Assembly: GCA_003260075.1 (NCBI GenBank)
Contig: QLIY01000706.1
Span: 14,431-78,430, forward strand
Direction: 5' to 3'
Length of the DNA: 64,000 bases
Source of the DNA: Phallusia mammillata
Taxonomy: Eukaryota > Chordata > Ascidiacea > Phlebobranchia > Ascidiidae
In this document: positions 42,401 to 45,953 of the stretch, piece by piece
How the letters are laid out: each line of letters starts with the position of its first letter
Position numbering within the stretch: the stretch's first letter is position 1
The notes under the pieces: generated by a model
Databases searched by the model: none
The model's input: the letters and a program-made list of their open reading frames with translations, nothing else
Told to the model about the DNA's origin: nothing
Program-made: the position numbers and the translations under genes

Positions 42401-44071
42401 GTGATCGGATAATTCGCTATAACTCCTTTAATGGGCCTGGTATCTTAGTGACTTATTTTAGTTTTGTTTTTCACCTGGTGTAATGCAATTAGAGTCGAAT
42501 CTCTTTTCTGTGGGCAGTGTTTCCCCCTTGAGTAAAGCTGCTTTGATATTTGCTTCTGCCTCTTTTGCAGATCTGATAAACAAGACAAAATTTGTTTCAC
42601 ACGATTTTGCACAAAAAAGAGATTCCCTTTATTTGGCATTTTTACACAAATAGTTGCATATTTGAAGACTAACAAGCTAACAGAACTGACCTAAACCGTC
42701 TTCCCCGTTGCTGATTCATTTTTGCTCTTGGGGCTACACCATCCACAGCCATGAAGAACGTTTTTTGTGGACGAATAATTCGAAATAACACCTAAATGTG
42801 GCACTGGTTAGTTTCTTGTCCATAGAAAAGCTAAAAAACGTAGAGTAATGTATAAAGAGACCGTATGTCATATTTATTGTGCAGTCAGGTTTTATTAGCT
42901 TTAGTTTATTCTGAAAACCACTCAAAAACAGTAGTTGCAAAAATCGTCACTTTTTGTGACTTATTTATAAACAAACCGAAACCCTTCTGTGCTGACCGTT
43001 ACCTAACATATATAACATTTGGTAAAAAAAAGTGAAGGTAAAAAAACAATTGGTGAAAAAGCTGATTGTCAATGAAATCAGTGTACATCACCTCTTTCCT
43101 GCATTTACCTCAATGTATCGAAATATATCCTGAAAAATTTGTTCCTCTGTAATACGGAAATGTGGATCATCATCATTGGGATGGGAACATGTATGTATGA
43201 TTCCATTCATATCCAGATAGAGATTGTCAAACTCTGGTACCTGCATTACCAAAATGTATAAAGTTTATCGATTGATTGTACAAAAATTACATGGCTTATG
43301 TTTTTTAAGCAGAAATAAGATGAAGTTTGTGCTATTTCAAATGCTTTCATAGTAAATAAAGAAGGGGGGGGGGTTTAATAACAAAATGATAATAAAGTAA
43401 TTAACTCCCAAAAACTGAATCAGTTTGAAAACATTTTATTTCCCATGAACAAAACAAGTTCCACTTTTATAATATTTGATGCATACAGTAATACAATAAC
43501 TTCCCATTGATTATTTTATATGCTTTAGCATTCACATGCAAAAAATCCCTGTTTGGTAAAAAATAAAGCAAGCAAAAGTGAAGTTAAAAAAACAATTGGT
43601 GAAAAAGCTGATTGTCAATGAAATCAGTGTACGGGGGGGGGGGTTGTCAAACTCTGGTACCTGCATTACCAAAATGTACAAAGTTTATCGATTGATTGTA
43701 CAGAAATTACATTGCTTATGTTTTTTAAGCAGAAGTAAGATGAAGTTTGTGCTATTTCAAATGCTTTCATAGTAAATAAAGAAAAGCATTAAGTGTAAAC
43801 AATGGTTTGGTTATAAACAGTTTATATTTTGCACACAGAAAGAAAGTAAACAAACAACAAACACTGTTTCTGCTCAAAATTTGGTTAAACAATTTTGCCT
43901 GTAAAAACTGGAAAAAAATCAAGCCCCCCGCAAAGTATAAGAACATAAGAAAATAAATCGTAAATTATAATCAAATTCAAGCCTTTTAATACATACCTGG
44001 TATTCTTTTACCACTTCACTCAAACATGGATATCTTTCGCTGATCCATCTGTAAAATTTCGGGACTCCCAT
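55..44071 (-). CDS. xrn1: XRN1, 5'-3' exoribonuclease 1 (42 exons, 3' end beyond window)
   Basis: Processive 5'-3' exonuclease that degrades decapped mRNA in the cytoplasm. Exons in transcript order: 44071-43997, 43240-43109, 42791-42691, 42572-42475, 41805-41696, 39943-39786, 39416-39290, 38632-38396, 37821-37662, 35428-35283, 34956-34859, 33606-33447, 32839-32720, 32311-32142, 30042-29914, 29400-29253, 29194-29090, 28635-28517, 27857-27695, 26751-26638, 26575-26489, 25944-25847, 25668-25525, 25195-25103, 24597-24462, 24102-23978, 23462-23319, 22615-22489, 21940-21827, 21610-21519, 21381-21192, 19307-19247, 18875-18586, 12583-12481, 11668-11596, 10881-10802, 8072-7972, 6705-6580, 3779-3602, 2239-2110, 1071-917, 161-55. 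Junctions have AG/GT and phases agree; only the exon 35 donor (GTTGAG) is doubtful. The start is fixed by the family N-terminus [15 protein letters not shown]. At 1808 codons so far it is slightly longer than human XRN1 (about 1700). The stop codon is not in the window. Confidence 0.96.
1240..2050. mobile_element. pogo/Tigger-like non-autonomous element
   Basis: Terminal inverted repeats start CAGTAAACCTCGGTTAATCC and end GGATTAACCGAGCTATACTG, flanked by TA on both sides, as in the Tc1-mariner/pogo group. The interior also carries CCGGAT-type subterminal repeats, and a hAT MITE sits inside at 1334-1565. No transposase is coded. Confidence 0.7.
1334..1565. mobile_element. hAT-like MITE nested in the Tigger-like element
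   Basis: Begins CAGGGATCGGTAACC and ends GGTTGCCGACCACTG; flanks ATCTTGCT and ATCTAGAT are an imperfect 8-bp duplication. Internal CGGGCC words match the other CAGGGGTC-type copies in the window. Confidence 0.6.
4310..4821. mobile_element. hAT-like MITE rich in GTTCCGGTAT words
   Basis: Ends CAGTGTTTCATACCGG and CCGGTATGAAACACTG are perfect inverted repeats, and CATTAAAC flanks both sides (4302-4309 and 4822-4829), an 8-bp target duplication. The interior is a dense array of subterminal TTCCGGTATTTCG words. No transposase. Confidence 0.85.
6115..6430 (-). repeat. CCCGAACCCGG-rich dispersed repeat, copy in inverted orientation to 8190-8500
   Basis: Contains GTACAAGCCCGAAACCCGGC, AATCG and GGCCCGAAAGTTTGA blocks that are the reverse complement of the copy at 8190-8500. 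Together they bracket XRN1 exons 37 and 38. Probably a MITE; ends not fixed. Confidence 0.65.
6580..8072 (-). CDS. xrn1: XRN1 exons 37-38: conserved C-terminal module resembling a dsRBD fold
   Basis: Exon 37 (8072-7972) reads [20 protein letters not shown] followed by [14 protein letters not shown]. Exon 38 (6705-6580) reads [20 protein letters not shown] followed by [20 protein letters not shown]. Together they align with the human XRN1 tail segment around SRICSLVGMPQPDFSF and CQVKLSNGLLVHG...AKEKAALFALQQL. The helix, three strands, then Ala-rich helix order is like a dsRNA-binding fold; that structural reading is my inference. The intron between them holds hAT and Tigger-like MITEs, and the two exons are flanked by an inverted pair of the same repeat (6115-6430 and 8190-8500). 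Confidence 0.85.
6797..6930. repeat. 42-bp tandem duplication and PLE-type tail
   Basis: AAAATAACGGCCCAAATAGA followed by CGTAAAAA occurs twice in tandem (from 6797 and 6839). It runs into AAACGTTTCGGCAAATGCTC, whose reverse complement is the CTGATGA...GAAACG tail seen in Penelope-like elements. Related tails are at about 33040-33120 and (reverse) 4232-4265. Confidence 0.6.
7362..7547. mobile_element. Tigger-like short element
   Basis: CAGTAAACCTCGG at the left end and GGAGGTTTACTG at the right end, with CCGGAT and CTTCGCC internal words shared with 1240-2050. A flanking TA is not clear. Fragments of the same family are at 33955-34130 and 32030-32090. Confidence 0.55.
7633..7833. mobile_element. 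hAT-like MITE
   Basis: Ends CAGTGGTTCTCAAAC and TTGAGAATCACTG; flanks AGTTAGAA and CTTTAGAA agree at 6 of 8 positions. Lies in XRN1 intron 37. Confidence 0.6.
8190..8500 (+). repeat. CCCGAACCCGG-rich dispersed repeat, partner copy
   Basis: Same element as 6115-6430 in the opposite orientation, starting near the CCGGGCTTTTCAGGTC block and ending near CAGGCCCGTTTACAACTG. It lies in intron 36 just upstream of exon 37 on the transcript. Confidence 0.65.
9225..9475. repeat. two-copy tandem repeat, unit about 125 bp
   Basis: The block TAAGTAACATGACAAGGCAA followed by AATAAGTACATATTGTCGCC recurs about 125 bp later with few differences. It lies in XRN1 intron 36. No coding signal is seen in the rest of this intron (8073-10801) beyond this, the 8190 repeat and two copies of a MITE-like block (9545-9690 and 10020-10165). 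Confidence 0.6.
10716..10731 (-). other. exact 16-nt match to the Ciona spliced leader
   Basis: The minus strand reads ATTCTATTTGAATAAG, which equals the Ciona trans-spliced leader as I remember it. It is followed by GATTTTTC, not GTAAG, so it is not an SL RNA gene donor. It could be the 5' end of a retrocopied trans-spliced mRNA, or chance. Confidence 0.35.
10802..21940 (-). CDS. xrn1: XRN1 exons 29-36: low-complexity linker with short conserved motifs, residues 1209-1542
   Basis: These exons encode a Ser/Gln/Lys-rich, probably disordered region. Short motifs line up with the vertebrate tail: [12 protein letters not shown] in exon 31 (like human FCNIWQSLQ), [12 protein letters not shown] in exon 32, [17 protein letters not shown] in exon 33 (like ENFLASLNISKENEVQ), and [13 protein letters not shown] in exon 34 (like KGTRMLKEILKIDG). 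Exon 36 is acidic ([16 protein letters not shown]). Exon 35 (11668-11596) uses a weak GTTGAG donor, chosen only because it gives the phase exon 36 needs; a small extra exon between 11595 and 10882 is an alternative. Intron 33 (18585 back to 12584) is 6 kb and has no coding signal. Confidence 0.85.
11020..11225. repeat. dispersed repeat A (about 200 bp), one of four intronic copies
   Basis: Shares TGTGGGT, TTGACCAAA, GAACA, GACAGAAAAAAA and ACAATGTGTCCC blocks in the same order and orientation with 690-870, 24130-24300 and 37045-37255. All lie in XRN1 introns in the plus-strand orientation. No terminal inverted repeats were found and the family is unknown to me. Confidence 0.6.
11782..11984. 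mobile_element. hAT MITE (TTAAGAACC family) with perfect 8-bp duplication
   Basis: CCTTAGAG flanks both sides (11774-11781, 11985-11992). Ends are GGGGTTCTTAACC and GGTTAAGAACCACT. A sister copy lies at 28672-28889. Confidence 0.85.
12000..12220. repeat. dispersed repeat B, copy 1
   Basis: AACTAGAAAGGTGGCTTT through ATGATCGTTTTTGCAAACAA and GGACAAATTAG also occur, in the same order, at 27960-28185. Found in two XRN1 introns; nature unknown. Confidence 0.55.
13345..13700. mobile_element. hAT MITE with perfect 8-bp duplication
   Basis: GGTTTAAC flanks both sides (13337-13344 and 13701-13708). Ends are CAGGATTGCCATCG and GGTATGGCAACCCTG. It is inserted in a Tigger-like fragment (about 13190-13722). 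A related copy is at 46328-46590. Confidence 0.85.
14331..14803. mobile_element. hAT-like MITE, GATGGGACG/CGTCCCATC family, copy 1
   Basis: Ends TGATGGGACGATACC and GGTACCCGTCCCATCA; the interior is full of GGTACTCG/CGAGTACC words. The copy at 40844-41269 is about 85-90 percent alike by eye. Open frames inside are chance products of these words. Confidence 0.75.
15525..15905. repeat. 90-bp tandem repeat, about 4.3 units
   Basis: The word TATGGCC starts at 15534, 15624, 15714, 15803 and 15894, giving 90, 90, 89 and 91 bp steps. Each unit holds CTATGGCCTTAAAATCTAAA, AACAAACCAT, TTTTTCTTATTCTGTG and TTAAGAAAGCTTTTGTACAG. It lies in XRN1 intron 33. A more degenerate two-copy repeat of about 230 bp follows (16040-16445). 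Confidence 0.85.
16040..16445. repeat. two-copy tandem repeat, unit about 230 bp
   Basis: GTTTATTTRGA, AAACCAGTYTAGTGCAATCA and GAAATATGCACCTT recur in the same order from about 16085 and 16300. Follows the 90-bp array in XRN1 intron 33. Confidence 0.6.
16446..18585. other. intron 33 remainder: no feature recognised
   Basis: AT-rich intronic sequence without splice-phased coding potential. A C-run at 18348-18358 may be the reverse-strand equivalent of the G-run assembly joins. Confidence 0.4.
19347..19618. mobile_element. hAT MITE (CAGGGGTCACC family) with perfect 8-bp duplication
   Basis: GTCTATAA flanks both sides (19339-19346, 19619-19626). Ends CAGGGGTCACCAAACT and AGTTTGGTGACCCCTG are perfect inverted repeats. 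One end of a sister copy is at about 34154-34215. Confidence 0.88.
20160..20462. other. assembly duplication around G-run
   Basis: The roughly 105-bp block CAAATATTTTTCTGAGGGAT onwards occurs before and after the G-run at 20344-20353 with a few SNPs. Read as two haplotype contig ends joined, not a genomic repeat. XRN1 intron 31. Confidence 0.7.
20637..20919. mobile_element. hAT MITE (CAGGGGTCGGCAACC family) with perfect 8-bp duplication
   Basis: GGCTAGAC flanks both sides (20629-20636, 20920-20927). Ends are CAGGGGTCGGCAACC and GGTTGCCGACCCTTG. A related left end with AATTGGCACGC-type interior is at about 45217-45530. Confidence 0.88.
20929..21010 (-). repeat. tRNA-derived SINE head, minus orientation
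   Basis: The minus strand has an A-box-like TAGCTCAGTCAGTAGAGTGC and a B-box GGGTTCGAATCCCACCAC with the spacing of a tRNA-derived SINE. It lacks a good acceptor stem, so it is not a tRNA gene. A plus-oriented ACTGGGATCAGCCCTGAAG block, typical of the same family's 5' part, follows at 21123. Confidence 0.65.
22489..25944 (-). CDS. xrn1: XRN1 exons 22-28: KOW/winged-helix and SH3-like domains, residues 920-1208
   Basis: Exon 22 encodes a segment like human YVLASRLGVSGYLVSRFTGS (here [20 protein letters not shown]). Exon 23 has [19 protein letters not shown] and EYLER, the winged-helix part. Exon 25 has [11 protein letters not shown]. Exons 26-28 have [54 protein letters not shown] and [17 protein letters not shown], which form the SH3-like domain that packs on the core. 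A minus-strand open frame of about 200 codons across 25494-26102 is read-through of exon 23 into intron sequence; exon 22 is actually read in a different frame inside it. Confidence 0.93.
24941..25068. mobile_element. short hAT-like MITE
   Basis: Begins CAGTGATTTCAACC, ends GGTTGAGAAACACTG; flanks AGTTAGGT and AGTTATGT agree at 7 of 8 positions. XRN1 intron 24. Confidence 0.65.
26489..32311 (-). CDS. xrn1: XRN1 exons 14-21: end of middle region, PAZ/Tudor-like D1 and start of KOW, residues 575-919
   Basis: Exons 14-15 continue the catalytic half. Exon 15 has [11 protein letters not shown], the counterpart of the family's GFPTLKHIRHK. Exon 16 has [19 protein letters not shown], matching the D1 (PAZ/Tudor) start. 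Exon 17 has [20 protein letters not shown]. Exon 18 is a divergent basic segment. Exon 19 has [14 protein letters not shown] and GEITLEKQW. Exon 20 has [11 protein letters not shown], typical of the KOW-type D2 entry. D1 clamps the nuclease core and is known to be required for activity in fly and yeast proteins. Intron 15 (29913 back to 29401) and intron 14, which contains a 1.5-kb hAT element, carry no further coding signal. Confidence 0.93.
26857..27448. mobile_element. hAT element relic with perfect 8-bp duplication
   Basis: GACTAGCT flanks both sides (26849-26856, 27449-27456). Ends are GGGATGGGGAACCT and AGGTTCCCCACCCC. No transposase. XRN1 intron 19. Confidence 0.85.
27471..27640 (+). 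repeat. tRNA-derived SINE, truncated
   Basis: ACTGGGATCCGCCCTGAA is followed by AGACTCTTGTCATGGGTTTG, AATCCCACCGCAG and GCCTTGCCATATGGGAATGC, the order seen in the complete copies at 37303 and 42225; the A-box part is deleted. Confidence 0.65.
28672..28889. mobile_element. hAT MITE (TTAAGAACC family), copy 2, perfect 8-bp duplication
   Basis: CTTTAGAG flanks both sides (28664-28671, 28890-28897). Ends CAGTGGTTCTTAACC and GGTTAAGAACCCCTG. Sister of 11782-11984. Confidence 0.88.
30208..31728. mobile_element. larger hAT element with perfect TIRs and 8-bp duplication
   Basis: GTATAGGC flanks both sides (30200-30207, 31729-31736). Ends CATAGGCGCCGA and TCGGCGCCTATG are a perfect 12-bp inverted pair, followed inward by GGGTATGCC words. 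The true length is uncertain: an N at 31169 joins two overlapping copies of the segment 30630-31085 and 31170-31615. No transposase frame is seen. XRN1 intron 14. Confidence 0.85.
32720..37821 (-). CDS. xrn1: XRN1 exons 9-13: acidic linker and conserved middle region (XRN_M), residues 347-574
   Basis: Exon 9 is a charged, lysine-rich linker (start [19 protein letters not shown]). Exon 10 is acidic ([19 protein letters not shown]). Exon 11 carries the highly conserved [20 protein letters not shown], completed across the junction into exon 12 ([13 protein letters not shown]). Exon 12 also holds LMAVLPAAS, and exon 13 holds [20 protein letters not shown], both typical of the second conserved region. 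Exon 10 is the least certain because it lies inside an assembly duplication: a partial second copy follows a G-run at 35460-35546. The acceptor at 35428 was chosen because it restores phase 1 from exon 9. Confidence 0.93.
34400..35560. other. assembly duplications around XRN1 exons 10 and 11
   Basis: The block 34417-34750 is repeated at about 34985-35310 (both end ACCGTGATTTTAAACTTTTC, the end of exon 10), with G-runs at 34407-34416, 34752-34762 and 35450-35458. The exon 10 sequence 35330-35440 recurs after the last run. Real gene order is exon 10 then exon 11 once each. Confidence 0.7.
36235..36441. other. long G-runs with short GTGGCATAGTAGC repeat
   Basis: About 80 G (36247-36327) and about 65 G (36376-36440) followed by N surround three GTGGCATARTAGCAAGG units. 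An apparent polyglycine frame here is meaningless. Another N join with flanking duplication lies at 36769. Confidence 0.7.
37303..37630 (+). repeat. tRNA-derived SINE, near complete
   Basis: 5' part CTACTGGGATCAGCCCTG, then GAGCCTGTGTAGCTCATTTG (A box), GTTCCAATCCCACCAC (B box), then GCCTTGCCACATGAGAATGC and GGCCTGGCGTACTATGATTG. Sister copies at 38672-38935 (+), 38990-39148 (-) and 42225-42455 (+). Confidence 0.75.
37885..38181. mobile_element. hAT MITE with perfect 8-bp duplication
   Basis: TTTTAGGG flanks both sides (37877-37884, 38182-38189). Ends CAGGGGTGTGCAACC and GTGCACACCCCTG. A G-run lies inside (37931-37940). XRN1 intron 8. Confidence 0.85.
38396..44071 (-). CDS. xrn1: XRN1 exons 1-8: catalytic N-terminal (XRN_N) domain, residues 1-346
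   Basis: These exons form the conserved nuclease core. Visible catalytic acidic residues, numbered from the chosen Met, are D35 (in [10 protein letters not shown]), D86 ([18 protein letters not shown]), E176 and E178 ([12 protein letters not shown]), D206 and D208 (YGLDADLI) and D293 ([12 protein letters not shown]). These positions match the metal-binding set of animal XRN1 almost residue for residue. Nothing catalytic is missing, so the enzyme should be active. Introns 4 to 6 hold SINE and MITE insertions and assembly duplications. Exon 2 has a partial second copy at 43644-43660 beside a G-run, which is an assembly duplicate and not a second exon. Confidence 0.96.
38672..39148. repeat. pair of tRNA-derived SINEs in opposite orientation
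   Basis: 38672-38935 (plus) has GTGTAGCTCAGTTGATAAAG and GTGGGTTCGAATCC; 38990-39148 (minus) has the family's GGGATTGGCACTGTCCCAG start and GCCTTGCCATAGGGAAATAC tail. They lie tail to tail in XRN1 intron 7. Confidence 0.7.
40085..40700. other. dispersed repeat C with N-joined duplication
   Basis: GTTTCGTATTTTTAATGATA through CATCCGACAGCCGGC occurs on both sides of the N at 40457. The left part (ACACCATAACTTATGTCAGC, AAAAAGGTATATC-type words) is related to 32390-32500, so the underlying sequence is also a dispersed repeat. Confidence 0.6.
40844..41269. mobile_element. hAT-like MITE, GATGGGACG/CGTCCCATC family, copy 2
   Basis: Flanked by GTAAGCAA (40836-40843) and GCAAGCAA (41270-41277), 7 of 8 alike. 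Ends TAGTGATGCGACG and CGTCCCATCACTA. Sister of 14331-14803. Confidence 0.8.
41277..42135. other. assembly duplications at G-runs in XRN1 introns 4-5
   Basis: AGCACAACTATGTAACTACA recurs after the G-run at 41351-41361, and CCTTGAAAAGTTTAAAAAAG recurs after 41961-41970, each with near-identical following sequence. Confidence 0.7.
42225..42455 (+). repeat. tRNA-derived SINE
   Basis: GAGCCTGCACAGCTCAGTCG and GTAGAGCGCCAG form a good A-box region; the B box is damaged (GGCTTCTGCGATCCC). The tail CCTTGCCATGTGGGAATGCT is shared with the other copies. XRN1 intron 4. Confidence 0.7.
43025..43790. other. assembly duplication spanning XRN1 exon 2
   Basis: 43030-43083 recurs at 43575-43632 and 43227-43363 recurs at 43644-43780, with G-runs at 43364-43373 and 43634-43643. 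Only one complete exon 2 (43109-43240) is present. Confidence 0.7.
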
Positions 44072-44540
44072 CGTGACTGGCGACTTTTGCAGTTACCTTT
44101 CAAGCTGTTGATCCCAAATTCAATTCGGCCAGACACCTCAAGCCCGAAACAAAACTTTGAAGTCTTAGCTTGAAACACAAGTCCCCAAGTTGTCGCATGT
44201 ATCGTAACGCCTGTCGCTAATATTATTATAGCCACCAAAGCATGACAATTTTCTATACTACAACCACAGATACTACATTTCTATACTACAACCATAGATA
44301 CTACATCTGTGTAGTATCTATGCTACAACCTACGCACATATCTATGCTACAACTTACGCACATTGTTAACGCTTTGAAACATAAAACGTATGTGTTACGT
44401 CACAAATAGTCAAAACTTTTACCTGTGACAGCATTCTTTATTTCTTTTGTGCATTTTTGAAAATTGGTTTAGGTTTTTGAACAACCATTTTAGACTTTGT
44501 AACTGTTATTTTATTGTTTTTCTCAATAGCGTTGGAAACA
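44072..44540. promoter_or_regulatory. XRN1 5' flank / candidate bidirectional promoter
   Basis: This stretch lies between the XRN1 start codon (minus) and a ghost esterase exon (plus), so the two transcription units are head to head. It contains a perfect 11-bp inverted repeat, CATAGATACTA at 44293-44303 and TAGTATCTATG at 44312-44322 with an 8-bp spacer, inside a cluster of repeated CTATRCTACAAC words (44252-44355). A CRE-like half site TTACGTCAC is at 44395-44403. No TATA box in a convincing position is seen. A role in transcription is inference. Confidence 0.4.
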
Positions 44541-44935
44541 GAATTGCGAGCTGTTTACGGTTTTTGCTGGCAGCAGTGTTCATACGCTGGGTTCACTGGG
44601 AAAAGGCTAAACAGGTTTAGAAGGGGGGGGGGCCCGTTTACGGTTTTTGCTAGCAGTAGTGTTCATACGCTGGGTTCACTGGGAAAAGGCTAAACAGGTT
44701 TAGAAAGTATAGAAGAGACTTTCGTACAGCACCGAGAAAATGTTATGCAGATGTCCTCAAGGAATACAAGACTTGAATGTTTTTTCTGGCCATTTCTTTT
44801 TCTATGAACTTCATGTGAATCGGAATGCATTTTGGTGGGAACCGGAAGGCCGGACTTTTGACAGGCAAGCGGTAATGTCTACCAGTATTTTCAGCCTCGA
44901 GATCGATTGTTTTTACCTGTGCCCTTAAAATGCCT
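44541..44935 (+). pseudogene. ghost first exon of an SGNH/PC-esterase paralog
   Basis: The sequence from about 44543 reads RIASCLRFLLAAVFIRWVHW, which resembles the signal-anchor of the intact downstream gene (RLFQIVLLAALFGGWVYW). It is followed near 44730 by APRKCYADVL, like PRKECKNVLF in the intact exon, and then an in-frame stop; a tryptophan-rich NRNAFWWEPEGR follows in another frame. No downstream exons 2-4 of this copy are seen. Parts are repeated after G-runs at 44624-44632 and 44983-44992, which I read as assembly duplicates. It could also be a diverged but live exon with errors. Confidence 0.45.
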
Positions 44936-44982
44936 TTCCATGCTTAGTTCATATGTTTGTTATAAACAGTATGTAAATTATA

Positions 44983-45770
44983 GGGGGGGGGGTTTGTTTT
45001 TTCTGGCCGTTTCTTTTTCTATGAACTTCATGTGAATCGGAATGCATTTTGATGGGAACCAAAACCAAAAAACGAGATCGATTGTTTTTACCTGTGCCCT
45101 TAAAATGCTTTTCCATGCTTAGTTCATATGTTTGTTATAAACAGTATGTAAATTATATAGAGCTACAGTCAATAAGTGAGCATAGTTTTGTTGGAACAAG
45201 AATGATATTATAGATAGGGGTCGGCAACCCGGCAAATATTAGAGAGGGTATTTTTCATGGCACGCCAATCGATTTGCTTGTTTATATTTAAATACCAATT
45301 TAACCTGATACACTGCTTGTTTTCAGTTTTTATTATGCCATTGTTTTAAATTCGGCCTTACATACATAAAACACTCTGCTTTCTCTATATGATTGATATC
45401 TGCTGGCACGAACCACTATTATTTGGAAAAACGCTGGCAGGGGGGGGGGTGGAAAAAACGCTGGCACGCGAGGCCATTGACACATGAAAATGGAGTAAAT
45501 TGGCACGCGTCGCTTAAAAGGTATTTATAATTATGCAAAGTGTGGTTTGACATTACACCTCAACTTTAAGAAAGGGGGGGGGGGGAGACGTTCTAACGAT
45601 AAAAAGTCTTAAGTAAATAATTACTAACATTTTCAAATTGTCAAAATTTTTAACGGGGGGGGGGAGAGACGTTCTAACGATAAAAAGTCTTAAGTAAGTA
45701 ATTACTAACATTTATCTTAAGTAAATAATTACTAACATTTTCAAATTGTCAAAATTTTTAACAAAGAAAC
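44983..45770. other. cluster of G-run duplications upstream of the esterase gene
   Basis: G-runs at 44983-44992, 45440-45449, 45576-45586 and 45655-45664 each separate repeated flanks such as GACGTTCTAACGATAAAAAG. The 45217-45530 part also contains a hAT-like end. Confidence 0.65.
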
Positions 45771-45953
45771 AAATCTTTTTTGGACAACACTACAGGCTCA
45801 GTATCACAAATTATCGAAGCCTATTGGTTTTGTAATATTTTGTTCGTTTTGTTTCAAACAGCTGATTTACAAAAACAATGAAAATTGGATGGAATTTTTT
45901 TCAACAATACGTTTTTAAACAGTGTTGGAATTCGGTAACTGGAAAGTGTACAT

